Positions 41,787 through 50,575 of a stretch of 64,000 nucleotides of DNA are shown one piece after another. Numbering within the stretch: the stretch's first letter is position 1; each line of letters begins with the position of its first letter. The notes beneath the pieces were generated by a model. It saw only the letters and a program-made list of their open reading frames with translations. It did not search any database and was not told the DNA's origin. The stretch comes from Fulvimarina sp. GTDB taxonomy: Bacteria; Pseudomonadota; Alphaproteobacteria; Rhizobiales; Rhizobiaceae. The stretch lies in the NCBI GenBank assembly GCA_002700095.1, contig PACL01000053.1, forward strand, positions 28,067-92,066, given 5' to 3'. Position numbers and translations under genes: made by a program.

Positions 41787-43877
41787 CTATTCCGCCGCGA
41801 GGGCGAAGGCGGGCTCGGCGGGCGGCGCGACGTGGCCGGGAACGTTCGGCGGCAGCGGCAGCGGCGGCGGCGAACCGGCGAACAGCGCCCGACGCAACCC
41901 GACGAGGCCCTGGATCGCCCGCTCCCTGCCGGCCGCCTCGGCCGGGCCCCGACAGGCCGTGATCGCCGCGTCGATGCGGGTGCGCAGCGCTGTGTCGGAA
42001 CCGGCCGGGACGACCCGCGCGGCCTTTTGCCGGTAGAAGGCCGCGACGCCGGCCAGCACCGCCTCCACCGATGCCCGCTGCGACCCGGCGAGCTGCCTTG
42101 CCGCCTCCTTGAGGTCGAGGACGTTGAGGCCGACGCGCATCTCCGCAAAGGCCTCGCTGCTCCTGTCCGAGCCTTGCGGGCCGAGGCGCGGCACCAACTG
42201 GCCGAGCCGATCAAAGAAGCGTCCGGCAAAGACCGGCGCCGCATCCGCCCGCCGTCCGGCGGAAAGGTCGGCGATCTCGCGCCAGCCCTGGCTCTCCAGC
42301 CGCCTTGCGGCCAGCGCCGCGCCGAAGGGCCGGGTCAGGATCGTCCAGACGAGGGTGAAGATCACGCCGAGGACCGCGGCGATGGCGCCGTTGACGAACT
42401 GCGTGAAATCCGCCGTGTAGACCTCCTGCAGCGTCATCAGCGTCGCGCTGTTGACCGCCAGCAGCAGGCCGATGAACATCGTCTTCGGCCGTCCGATCAG
42501 GATCGGCAAAGCGAGATAGACCGGCGCGAAGACGACGACGAGTCCGGCGAAGGTGGTCACCTGCGGCAGAACGCCGAAGACGTAGATGCCGGCGACGATG
42601 CAGCCGAGCGTCGTCAGCACGGCCATCTGCTTCAGCTGCGGCAGCGGATTGTCGAGGGAGGCGAAGAACGCGCCCGCCACTCCGGCGATCAGCACGAAGC
42701 CCGCCCCCTGGTCCCAGCCGGAATAGATCCAGATCAGCGAGGCGGTGAACAGCCCGCCGATCGCCGAGATTGCGGCGAAGGCCATCATGCCGAAATCGTA
42801 GTGCGGCACCTCGGCCGCGACGTTCTTCAGCCGCAGCGCCAGGGTCCGCCGGGCCTTGCGCCCGGCCAAGATCTCGCGCTTCAAAGCGATGCAGTCGCTC
42901 CACAGGTCGACGAGATCGGCGAGCCGGGCGAGGGCGCCGTCCTGCAGCAGCGACGTCCAGTCGCCGCCCCGCGTTTCGCCGGCGTGACGCGCCCGGATCT
43001 CGGCGATCCGCGCCGCCAGCCGCCGGCCGCCATCCTCCTGCGCTTGGCCGGTACTGGCGATCCAGGCGTCGACCTCCCAGCACAGGACCTCGATCTCCGG
43101 CGGCAGCCGCCCGTCGTCGCGGCGGATCGCCGTCAGCCGGTCGGCGAGGGAGGAAAGCAGCGCCGGCAGCATCACCAGCCGGCCGCGCAATTGCCGCGCA
43201 TGGACGACGACCGCCGCCATGTCCGGGTCGTAGCGCAGCTGGCCGATCAGCTGGTCGACGGCCTTGACGTCCGGCGCGAGCTTCAGCGTCTCGGCGAGCC
43301 GGTCGCCGGTCCCGGCAAGGACGTCGCGGATCCATGAGCTGGCGTCGGTCAGCCAGCCGTCGACCCGGCTCGCGACCACGGCGCCGAGGCTCTGGGGCAG
43401 GACGAGGGCGCTGACGAGGCTGGTGCAGGTGATGCCGAGGATGATCTCCTGCGACCGCGCGAGGGCGACGTCGAAAACCGTCGAGGGATCGCCGACCGTC
43501 GGCAGGGCGATCAGCGGCAGCGAATAGCCGGACAGCATGAACATGTAGGAGCGCGGCGTCCGGTCGAGGAAGGAGACGAAGAGCAGGCCGCCGGTCCAGA
43601 TCGCCACGACGGCGCTGAGCACCACCGGCTCGCCGAAGAAGAGCGGCGTGAACAGGACGGCCGCGGACGCGCCGATCACCGTGCCCAGGGCCCGGTAGAG
43701 CGCCTTCGAGCGCGTCGCGCCAGCCAGCGGATTGGCGACGATGAACACCGTCGCCATCGCCCAGTAGGGGCGCGGCAGGCCGGCGGCGAGCGCGATGTAG
43801 AGGGCGAGCATGGAGGCGGCGAAGGTCTTCGCCGCGAAGATCCACTCCCGCCGCGTCGGCAGGGACAGGTCGAACAT
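41787..43877 (-). CDS. aaeB: FUSC-family aromatic acid efflux pump, AaeB type
   Basis: The 696-residue inner-membrane protein has two blocks of five to six helices (~15-165 and ~370-520) separated by a soluble domain. This is the AaeB/FUSC layout. It starts FDLSLPTRREWIFAAKTFAA and contains GLPRPYWAMATVFIVANPLAG. AaeB expels hydroxybenzoate-type acids. Its start overlaps the MarR stop (TGATG), so pump synthesis is tied to the regulator. Confidence 0.9.
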   Translation of the reverse strand: MFDLSLPTRREWIFAAKTFAASMLALYIALAAGLPRPYWAMATVFIVANPLAGATRSKALYRALGTVIGASAAVLFTPLFFGEPVVLSAVVAIWTGGLLFVSFLDRTPRSYMFMLSGYSLPLIALPTVGDPSTVFDVALARSQEIILGITCTSLVSALVLPQSLGAVVASRVDGWLTDASSWIRDVLAGTGDRLAETLKLAPDVKAVDQLIGQLRYDPDMAAVVVHARQLRGRLVMLPALLSSLADRLTAIRRDDGRLPPEIEVLCWEVDAWIASTGQAQEDGGRRLAARIAEIRARHAGETRGGDWTSLLQDGALARLADLVDLWSDCIALKREILAGRKARRTLALRLKNVAAEVPHYDFGMMAFAAISAIGGLFTASLIWIYSGWDQGAGFVLIAGVAGAFFASLDNPLPQLKQMAVLTTLGCIVAGIYVFGVLPQVTTFAGLVVVFAPVYLALPILIGRPKTMFIGLLLAVNSATLMTLQEVYTADFTQFVNGAIAAVLGVIFTLVWTILTRPFGAALAARRLESQGWREIADLSAGRRADAAPVFAGRFFDRLGQLVPRLGPQGSDRSSEAFAEMRVGLNVLDLKEAARQLAGSQRASVEAVLAGVAAFYRQKAARVVPAGSDTALRTRIDAAITACRGPAEAAGRERAIQGLVGLRRALFAGSPPPLPLPPNVPGHVAPPAEPAFALAAE

Positions 43878-44365
43878 CACGAAGTCTCTTGCAGCCGCGT
43901 CGCCGGGCCGTCTGTGCTGTCTTCTTCCCCGGCCGGCCGGTATGCGTCGAACGCGGCGAAGACCCGGAGGGTTGCGGCGATGTCGTCGCGGGAAACATCC
44001 GCAAGGACGCGTGCGCGCAGCGCGACGAGGTCGGCCTCGATGCGCGCCATCACCTTGTGGCCGCGCTCCGTCAGCCACAGCGTCTTGGCGCGGCGATCGG
44101 CCGGATCCTCGCGCCGCTCGACGAGGCCGCAGTCGCACATCTGGTCGAGGAGGCGGACGAGGGACGGTCCCTCGATGCCAACCTCCTCGGCGACGGCCCC
44201 CTGGCGCACCCCGTCCCCGAGCCGGCCGATCGTCACCAGCGGATGGGCGCAGGCCTCCGAGACGCCATGGGCCTCGATGCACTCGCGCGCCTGCTTCCGC
44301 CAGACGCGGCCGATGCGCAAAAGGTTGGTGGTCAGGTCGAACTGGAGGGAGACATCCTGTTTCAT
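43877..44365 (-). CDS. MarR-family regulator of the efflux operon
   Basis: The 162-residue winged-helix protein shows VAEEVGIEGPSLVRLLDQ (recognition region) and the wing CGLVERREDPADRRAKTLWLT. It heads an operon with aaeB, aaeX and aaeA and is expected to release DNA when it binds an aromatic acid. Overlapping palindromes lie about 10-30 bases upstream of its start, consistent with autorepression. Confidence 0.9.
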   Translation of the reverse strand: MKQDVSLQFDLTTNLLRIGRVWRKQARECIEAHGVSEACAHPLVTIGRLGDGVRQGAVAEEVGIEGPSLVRLLDQMCDCGLVERREDPADRRAKTLWLTERGHKVMARIEADLVALRARVLADVSRDDIAATLRVFAAFDAYRPAGEEDSTDGPATRLQETS

Positions 44366-44374
44366 ACCCTTATT

Positions 44375-44395
44375 GATAGGGTCCTATCTAATAGG
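44375..44395 (-). promoter_or_regulatory. MarR operator palindromes
   Basis: GATAGG-GT-CCTATC (44375-44388) is a perfect inverted repeat. CCTAT-CTA-ATAGG (44383-44395) is a second one sharing its CCTAT half with the first. They sit directly upstream of the MarR gene, where a dimer or two dimers would block the promoter. Confidence 0.65.
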
Positions 44396-44641
44396 ATGCA
44401 ATGGATACGACGCGGGCCGGACTCCGAACGCTGCGACGCCTAGGCGTTGACAATGGTGGGTGGGGCAGGGGCTGCGAGACGCGCACGGAGATGTCTCGGG
44501 ACGACCCGCGACGAGCGGGCAGGCGCCCCCGCGTCAATGGCGACGGCGACTGCGAGGGCTGCGGCCCGCTACCGGATGGGCCGATCCCCGCAAGGAGAGG
44601 CTGCCGCGGGCCGAGCGCGCCGCTCAGAGCGCTTCTCTGCC

Positions 44642-45409
44642 TCAGTCCCGCGTCGCGTCCGAAGAGTCCTCGACGTTCTGCGGGCTCGGCTCGACGGCGC
44701 CGCGGCGTTCCAGCCAGGTCGCCAGCAGCCACCACATCAGCGCCCAGGCGGCGCCCGCCGTCCAGCCGGCGAGGACGTCGGTCGGCCAGTGGACGCCGAG
44801 ATAGACCCGGCTGATGCCGATGATCACCGTCAGGAACACCGCGAGGCCGAGCAGGAACGCCCGCACCCGGCGCCGCGGCTCCACCCGGGCGAGCAGGATC
44901 CCCAGCGTCAGATAGGTCACCGCCGACATCATCGCGTGGCCACTTGGAAAGCTCGCCGTATAGACGTAGTCGCCATGCGGCACGAGGTCCGGGCGCGCCC
45001 GGTCGAAGCTGCGCTTCAGGATCTGGCCCATCAGGAAACCGCTGCCGATCGCCGCGACGACCATGACCATCGAGCGGCGCTTGCCGGAGACCCAGAGATA
45101 GAGTCCGACGAAGGTGGTGATCATGATCAGGATGCCGGTGCCGCCGAGCGCGGTGATGTCGCGGCCCATCTCCTCCATCCAGCGTGGGCCGATCGGGTCG
45201 GAGACGTCGGTGCTGGAGCGCAGGGCGAGCAGGATCTCGCGGTCGAGCCCCTGGGTGTCGCCCTCCACCACCTCGCCGGCGATGGAGACGAACGCCCAGA
45301 TCGCCGCGGCGCTCGCGAGCGCCCCGATCAGGGTCCAGATCTCCACCTTCTGCCAGAGCTGCAGGGAAAGTTGGCGAAGGCGGGGGGGGAGCTTGCTGGG
45401 ATCGATCAT
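44642..45409 (-). CDS. PAP2-family membrane phosphatase
   Basis: The 255-residue protein has about six helices and the three PAP2 motifs: KRSFDRARP, SFPSGHAMM and SRVYLGVHWPTDVLAGW. Such enzymes dephosphorylate lipid phosphates such as undecaprenyl diphosphate or phosphatidate at the periplasmic face. The substrate cannot be read from sequence. The 240 bases between its end and the MarR operator hold nothing recognisable. Confidence 0.9.
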   Translation of the reverse strand: MIDPSKLPPRLRQLSLQLWQKVEIWTLIGALASAAAIWAFVSIAGEVVEGDTQGLDREILLALRSSTDVSDPIGPRWMEEMGRDITALGGTGILIMITTFVGLYLWVSGKRRSMVMVVAAIGSGFLMGQILKRSFDRARPDLVPHGDYVYTASFPSGHAMMSAVTYLTLGILLARVEPRRRVRAFLLGLAVFLTVIIGISRVYLGVHWPTDVLAGWTAGAAWALMWWLLATWLERRGAVEPSPQNVEDSSDATRD

Positions 45410-45462
45410 TCAGGAGACGCCATGGAACGGGGAAAGGACGAGATGAAGGAGCGGCCGGCGCC

Positions 45463-46293
45463 TCAGGCGGCCGGCAGCGACAGGAGGCGCCGCGCCTCCG
45501 CTGGCGTCGCCGGATGCCGGCCGTGCCTGCGGCAGGCCTCGGCGGCAAGCCGCACCAGCGCCGCATTGGAGGGCGCAAGCTCGTTTCGCGACAGGCGGAC
45601 ATTGTCCTCGAGACCGGTGCGGCAGTGGCCGCCTTCCTGGAGGCTCCATTCGATGAGCGTCGCCTGGTTGCGGCCGATCCCGGCGCCGGTGAAGGTGGCG
45701 TCGGGGGCGAGGCGCTTCAGGGTCCTCACGAAGAAGCCGAAGCTCTCCTGGTCCGGCGGCATGGCGTTCTTCACACCCATGACGAACTGCACGTGCAGCG
45801 GCCCGGCGATGCGGCCGTCCTTCGCCATCTCCGCGGCCTTGAAGATCATCGACAGGTCGAAGGCCTCGATCTCGGGCTTCACCCCGTGGCGCAGCATCTC
45901 CTCGGCCAGCCAGTCGACGAGGTCCGGCGCGTTCTCGTAGATCCTTGTCGGGAAGTTCACCGAGCCGGTCGACAGCGAGGCCATGTCAGGCTTCAGCGAC
46001 AGCATGCCGCCGCGCTCGCGTCCCGCGCCCGAGCGCCCGCCGGTCGAGAACTGGACGATCATGCCGGGGCAGTGCCTGCGCACCCCCTCCATCAGCCGGG
46101 CGAATTTTTCCGGATCGGAGGACGGCGTCTCGTCGTCGTTGCGCACGTGGCAGTGGACGAGGCTCGCCCCCGCCTCGAAGGCCGCATGGGAGGATTCCAC
46201 CTGTTCGGCGACGGTGATCGGCACCGCCGGATTGTTGGCCTTGGTCGGCAGCGATCCGGTGATCGCGACGGTGATGATGCAGGGCTCGGTCAT
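45463..46293 (-). CDS. BKACE family beta-keto acid cleavage enzyme (DUF849)
   Basis: The 276-residue TIM-barrel protein belongs to the family first known as 3-keto-5-aminohexanoate cleavage enzyme. Zinc ligands are likely in LVHCHVRNDD and near KPEIEAFD; other family segments are STGGRSGAGRERGG and GAGIGRNQ. These enzymes split a beta-keto acid using acetyl-CoA. No lysine-fermentation genes are nearby, so the natural substrate is open. Confidence 0.87.
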   Translation of the reverse strand: MTEPCIITVAITGSLPTKANNPAVPITVAEQVESSHAAFEAGASLVHCHVRNDDETPSSDPEKFARLMEGVRRHCPGMIVQFSTGGRSGAGRERGGMLSLKPDMASLSTGSVNFPTRIYENAPDLVDWLAEEMLRHGVKPEIEAFDLSMIFKAAEMAKDGRIAGPLHVQFVMGVKNAMPPDQESFGFFVRTLKRLAPDATFTGAGIGRNQATLIEWSLQEGGHCRTGLEDNVRLSRNELAPSNAALVRLAAEACRRHGRHPATPAEARRLLSLPAA

Positions 46294-46377
46294 CTTCCCC
46301 TATCTGGCCGCCGCAAGGCCGACGGAAAGGCTTGTCCGGCCGCGACAGCGTGGAGAATGACACCGGCGGTCCCGTCG

Positions 46378-47184
46378 TCAGAAGCCAGCCTCGCCCAGAT
46401 AACCCTCGACCATGCCGCGATAGCCCCCGCCGAAGAGGTTCAGATGCACCAGCGCCGGCCACAGGGCATAGACCGGCGCCCGCTTGGCGTGGCCGGGCGG
46501 CAGCGGTCCGTAGGCGTCGAAGAACGCCCCGCTCGGCCGGGCGAACAGGCCGAGCATGGCGATGTCGATCTCGCCGTCGCCGAAATAGCAGGCCGGGTCG
46601 ATCAGCCCGGTGACCTTTCCGGCGAAGGTCAGGACGTTGCCGCTCCACAGGTCGCCGTGGAGGAGCGAGGGTGTCGGCTGCCCCGGCAGGATCTCGGGGA
46701 GTTTTGCGCAGAGCGCCTCGACGCGGCGCTCGACGTCCACTCCCGTGCCTCGCGCCGCAGACATGAGCCGCTTCTCGCCGAAGAAGCGCGGCCAGTCGCA
46801 GCTCCAGTCGTTGGCGATCCGCAGCGACCCGAAGGCGTAGTCGCCGTCCCAGCCATAGCGCTCGCCCGTCGCTCCATGCAGCCGCCGCAGCACCTCTCCG
46901 AGATCGCCCCAGGCAGCGGCAAGGTCGCCGTCGTCCGGCAGCCGTTCGATCGCAAGCACGTGCTCGTCGGCGGCGAAGACCTCCGGCGTCGGCACGCCCG
47001 CCGCCCGGATCGCCCGCAGCATGCCGGCCTCGGCAAGCGGGGAGGGGCCGGATTTCACCAGCATCTCCCGGCCGTCCTCCATCTGCACGAGATCCACGTC
47101 CGACAGCGAACCGCCGGCAAATCGCGAAGAGCTCGCGATCGGCGATCCGAGGAGACGCGAAGCGCGTTCGCCGAGACCGCTCAT
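46378..47184 (-). CDS. Fructosamine kinase family protein
   Basis: The 268-residue kinase-fold protein shows the catalytic loop LLHGDLWSGN and the metal-binding LIDPACYFGDGEIDIAM, plus FAGGSLSDV at the N-terminus. The family phosphorylates sugars attached to amines so that the adduct breaks down (deglycation). It overlaps the phosphatase gene upstream by four bases, suggesting joint expression. Confidence 0.88.
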   Translation of the reverse strand: MSGLGERASRLLGSPIASSSRFAGGSLSDVDLVQMEDGREMLVKSGPSPLAEAGMLRAIRAAGVPTPEVFAADEHVLAIERLPDDGDLAAAWGDLGEVLRRLHGATGERYGWDGDYAFGSLRIANDWSCDWPRFFGEKRLMSAARGTGVDVERRVEALCAKLPEILPGQPTPSLLHGDLWSGNVLTFAGKVTGLIDPACYFGDGEIDIAMLGLFARPSGAFFDAYGPLPPGHAKRAPVYALWPALVHLNLFGGGYRGMVEGYLGEAGF

Positions 47185-47657
47185 TTGCCGGCGGTTTCGG
47201 CCAGAAGCCGCTCCACCAGTGCGTCGGCGCCCTCGCAGGCATCGCGCCAGGCGTCGTCGAAGGCGGAGTCATCCTCGTAATACGGGTCGGTGACGGACTG
47301 TCCCTCGCGCCCCGGCACGTGGTCGAGCAGCAGGCTGACTTCGGCCCGCCCATCCGCCGGCGCCAGCCGTCTCAGCCCCGAAAGGTTTTCCGCGTCGAGG
47401 CCGATGACGTGGTCGAAGCGGTAAAAGTCCTCGACCGTCACCAGCCGGGCCCGCCGCTCGCCGATCTCGATGCCGTTGCGCCGCGCCACGGCCTGCGCCC
47501 GGGCATCCGGCGGGTAGCCGAGATGCCAGCGGCCGAGACCGGCGGATTCCACATGCACGTCGAGGCCGGCCCGTTCCGCTGCCGCCCGGAACGCCGCTTC
47601 GGCGAGCGGGGAGCGGCAGATGTTGCCGAGACAGACGAACAGGACGGAGTGGCTCAT
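47181..47657 (-). CDS. Low-molecular-weight protein tyrosine phosphatase
   Basis: The 158-residue enzyme carries the P-loop VCLGNICRSP with nucleophile Cys9 and Arg15, and the general acid Asp in SVTDPYYED. Bacterial members control polysaccharide kinases or remove stray phosphotyrosine. ATG 47657 is chosen; ATG 47681 would add eight residues. It is co-translated with the fructosamine-kinase-like gene, a pairing that recalls the fusion of such activities in deglycation loci. Confidence 0.9.
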   Translation of the reverse strand: MSHSVLFVCLGNICRSPLAEAAFRAAAERAGLDVHVESAGLGRWHLGYPPDARAQAVARRNGIEIGERRARLVTVEDFYRFDHVIGLDAENLSGLRRLAPADGRAEVSLLLDHVPGREGQSVTDPYYEDDSAFDDAWRDACEGADALVERLLAETAGK

Positions 47658-47988
47658 GGGATCGCTCGATGGCTTGGACATGACCCAAGGATGGTGCGAG
47701 CCGCCGCGCTTCGCAACCGCTCCGCCCCGCGGGCCGGCTCGCGCGGCTGGCGTCGGTGTCGAGCCTGTCGAGGAAAAGCCGTGGCGGCGGGATGGCGTGC
47801 CCTGAACTTGGCGCACTGGTCCCGCTCCGTCGGAGCTGCGGCCGGTCACGGCTTCAAGGTCACGATCCTCCGGCGGCGCGGATCGCTGACGGCCGACGCC
47901 AGCGCGACCACGGCACCCGCGTGGCAACGCAACGGCGACGATCACGGCCCGATTGCCGCGCGTGTGAGGGTGTGTCGTGGAAGGGCGG
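47658..47988. other. Intergenic region before the tRNA
   Basis: These 331 bases hold no supportable gene. The likely promoter of the phosphatase operon lies at the low end; the rest is GC-rich with no clear repeats. Confidence 0.5.
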
Positions 47989-48063
47989 TGGCTCCCCGGG
48001 CCGGATTCGAACCAGCGACCGATCGATTAACAGTCGAGTGCTCTACCACTGAGCTACCGGGGA
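47989..48063 (-). tRNA. tRNA-Asn(GTT)
   Basis: The minus strand folds into a 75-base tRNA with encoded CCA. The acceptor stem is TCCCCGG/CCGGGGA, the D arm GCTC/GAGC, the T arm GCTGG-TTCGAAT-CCGGC and the anticodon loop CTGTTAA (GTT). The outermost pair of the anticodon stem appears to be a C-T mismatch (positions 27 and 43). It lies alone between convergent or unrelated genes. Confidence 0.95.
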
Positions 48064-48258
48064 ACGCGCTAGACCGCGCTGGCGAGGCCTATAGCAAAGC
48101 CCTTGCCCTTTTGCCAAGCACTTGTGCGCAAAAAACCGAATTCCCCGCGAATTGATCCCGCGAGCGCTGGAATCGCCGGCGGAGGCTCCGGCGTTGCGAT
48201 CGCGTGGCGGCTCTCCCATCTGCCGCCTCAAGCGCCGACGATCCCATGGAGACGACGA

Positions 48259-48819
48259 ATGGCCCCGACCCCCGACGATGCCGGCCGCGCCGGCAAGGCG
48301 CCCTTTGGCGAAGCCGCCGCCGCCGGCCGCAGCACCGCCGGGGAGCGCGGCCCGGCGCCCGGCGGTGTGCCTGTCGCGGGAGGAGAAACGGGCGGGGCAG
48401 GAACAGGCGGCACGGCGACAGGCAGGGCAGGGACAGGCGGGCCAGGATCAGGCGGGGCGGGGCGGGCCGCGCATTCCGGCAACCGAAGCAAGCCGCGTGA
48501 AGCCGACGGGGACGACGCCTTCTCCGACGATGCCGACCTCGGCCGCCCGGCGAGACTGAAGCTCTTCGGGCGGGAATTCCCGCTGCCCGGCTCGCGGCGC
48601 GGGCGGATCGTCCTCGGCGTCGCTCTGGTGGCCGGCGGCATTCTCGGCTTCCTGCCGATCCTCGGCTTCTGGATGATTCCCGTCGGTCTCCTCGTCCTGT
48701 CGGTCGATTCGCCCCTGGTGCGACGGCGGCGACGCCGCGTGGAGGTGCGCTATGCCCGCTGGCGACGCTCGCGCAAAGGCGGCGACGGGGCCGCGGAGAG
48801 CGACCGGACTCCGAGGTGA
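48259..48819 (+). CDS. Conserved rhizobial membrane protein with Gly-rich N-terminus
   Basis: The 186-residue protein has a low-complexity N-terminal half dominated by Gly, Ala and Thr (GGETGGAGTGGTATG and similar). A conserved segment begins RLKLFGREFPLPGSRRGR. One long hydrophobic stretch (IVLGVALVAGGILGFLPILG) plus FWMIPVGLLVLSVDSP forms one or two membrane helices. The end is Arg-rich and cytoplasmic. I recall similar proteins of unknown function in Hyphomicrobiales. GGAG lies 8 bases before ATG 48259. Confidence 0.72.
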   Translation: MAPTPDDAGRAGKAPFGEAAAAGRSTAGERGPAPGGVPVAGGETGGAGTGGTATGRAGTGGPGSGGAGRAAHSGNRSKPREADGDDAFSDDADLGRPARLKLFGREFPLPGSRRGRIVLGVALVAGGILGFLPILGFWMIPVGLLVLSVDSPLVRRRRRRVEVRYARWRRSRKGGDGAAESDRTPR

Positions 48820-49123
48820 CGCCGGCCCCGAAGGCGCTCACGTCGTCTGGCCCTGGTCCGGCATTCGCTCCGTTGCCTCGATCACGGCGCTTGCCCGACC
48901 GCCTGTTCGCCGACCCTGACGGTGCCGATGGGCCCCGGGCCCGACCGGCCTCCGTCTGCCTCCGCGCATCGATCCGGCGAATCGTCGCCTCGTCTTTCAT
49001 CCTTCGTTTGCCAAGTCTTCCGATAGGTCAGGCCGCAAGTCGTCGATCGCGGCCCGTGGCAACGGCCTCGAAACCGTAAGCCCCCAGAATGTCCCGACGA
49101 AGGGGTAGCACCCGCCGGTTCCT
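48820..49123. other. Promoter region of the lipid-linked pentose cluster
   Basis: These 304 bases separate the Gly-rich membrane protein gene from the HAD-UbiA gene. No gene, tRNA or clear palindrome is visible. A promoter for the five-gene operon is expected here. Confidence 0.45.
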
Positions 49124-50575
49124 GTGGGAGACAGTTCGTTGGACGCCTGCGTAGGTCAGACAGACCGCCCGATCTTCGTCGATCTCGACGGGACGCTCAT
49201 CCGGAGCGATCTCCTGTGGGAGACGCTCTTCCTCAACGCCCGCCAGTCGCCGGCCCGGCTTCTCGGCGTGCCCGGCTGGCTGATGGCCGGCAAGGCGCGG
49301 CTGAAGGCGGAACTCGCCCAGGGCATCGACTTCGACCCGGCGCTCTTGCCCTATCGCGAGGAAGTGCTGGAGGCGCTGCGCGCGGCCCGGACGAGCGGCC
49401 GGCGGATCGTATTGGCGACCGGCGCCAACGAGCGCCTCGCCCACGCCGTCGCCGATCACCTCGGCCTGTTCGACGAGGTGATGGCCTCCTGCGACGCCGT
49501 CAACCTCACCTCCGAGCGCAAGCTGGAGCGCATCACCGCCGGCTGCGGCGTCGAGGGCTTCGACTATTTCGGCAATTCCCACGAGGATATCTGCCTGCTC
49601 GAAGCTGCCGCCGAGGCCACCGTCGTCGCCCCCGACCGGGCGGCGCGGCGCTGGCAGCAGGGCAGCGGTGCCGAGCTGATCGAGGCGGGGGGAAGTCAGG
49701 CGAGGGCCGCGCTGAAGGCGATGCGGCCGCATCAATGGGCCAAGAACGTCCTCGTCTTCGTGCCCGTCGTTCTCACCCACGAGTTCTTCAACCTCTCGAT
49801 GGTGGCCGCGGCGCTGATCGCCTTCTTCGCCTTCTCCTTCGCCGCCTCGGCCGTCTACATCCTCAACGACCTCGTTGATCTCACCGCCGATCGCAGGCAC
49901 AAGACCAAGCGCAACCGTCCCTTCGCCAGCGGCAGGCTGCAGATCCCCGACGGGCTCAAGCTGGCGGGCGGGCTGTTCGCCGCCGCGCTGCTGCTCGGGC
50001 TGATGCTGCCTCTGCCGTTCTTCGGCGTCCTCGCCGGCTATCTCGTCGCCACCACCGCCTATTCGATGTTCATCAAGCGGATGCTGCTGATCGACGTGCT
50101 GACGCTCGCCGGGCTCTACACCACCCGCATCATGGCCGGCGTCGCCGCGACCGACGTCTCGGTCTCCTTCTGGCTGCTGGCCTTCTCCCTGTTCTTCTTC
50201 CTGTCGCTGGCGCTGGTGAAGCGCTACACCGAGCTGATGGATTTCGGCACCGGCGCCGAGCGCTCCAAGACCGGCCGCGGCTATGTCGACGCCGATCTCG
50301 AGACCCTCGCGCAGGCCGGCATGACGTCGGGCTTCGCTGCGGTGATGGTGCTGGCGCTCTACATCAACAGCCCCGAGGTCCTGACCCACTACAACGTCCC
50401 CTGGCTGGTCTGGCCGCTCTGCCCGATCCTCCTCTACATCGTCGTGCGGATCTGGGTGCTCGCCCGCCGGGGCCAGATGCACGACGATCCCGTCGTCTTC
50501 ATGCTGCAGGACTGGCGCAGCCAGCTGATGATCGCCATCGGCGGCGTGATGTTCCTCCTGGCCGCCTATGCGTGA
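49124..50575 (+). CDS. HAD phosphatase fused to UbiA-family phosphoribosyltransferase (DPPR synthase-like)
   Basis: The 483-residue protein has an N-terminal HAD phosphatase (~15-185) with the nucleophile motif FVDLDGTL, LATGANERLA and the acidic GNSHEDICL. It is fused to a UbiA-type membrane transferase (~195-483, about eight helices). The transferase motif NDLVDLTADRRHKTKRNRP (~248-266) matches decaprenyl-phosphate 5-phosphoribosyltransferases such as Rv3806c and NoeC. The fusion could make polyprenyl-phospho-5-phosphoribose and remove the 5-phosphate in one protein. GTG 49124 opens the frame; TTG 49139 has a better GGGAG site. It overlaps the oxidase gene by eight bases. Confidence 0.85.
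   Translation: MGDSSLDACVGQTDRPIFVDLDGTLIRSDLLWETLFLNARQSPARLLGVPGWLMAGKARLKAELAQGIDFDPALLPYREEVLEALRAARTSGRRIVLATGANERLAHAVADHLGLFDEVMASCDAVNLTSERKLERITAGCGVEGFDYFGNSHEDICLLEAAAEATVVAPDRAARRWQQGSGAELIEAGGSQARAALKAMRPHQWAKNVLVFVPVVLTHEFFNLSMVAAALIAFFAFSFAASAVYILNDLVDLTADRRHKTKRNRPFASGRLQIPDGLKLAGGLFAAALLLGLMLPLPFFGVLAGYLVATTAYSMFIKRMLLIDVLTLAGLYTTRIMAGVAATDVSVSFWLLAFSLFFFLSLALVKRYTELMDFGTGAERSKTGRGYVDADLETLAQAGMTSGFAAVMVLALYINSPEVLTHYNVPWLVWPLCPILLYIVVRIWVLARRGQMHDDPVVFMLQDWRSQLMIAIGGVMFLLAAYA

Noticed and set aside
41646..43337. 563-codon plus-strand frame
   Set aside because: Antisense to aaeB and rich in Arg, Asp and Gln without domains.
49028..50482. 484-codon minus-strand frame opposite HAD-UbiA
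   Set aside because: The plus frame has the HAD and UbiA motifs; the minus frame is low-complexity.
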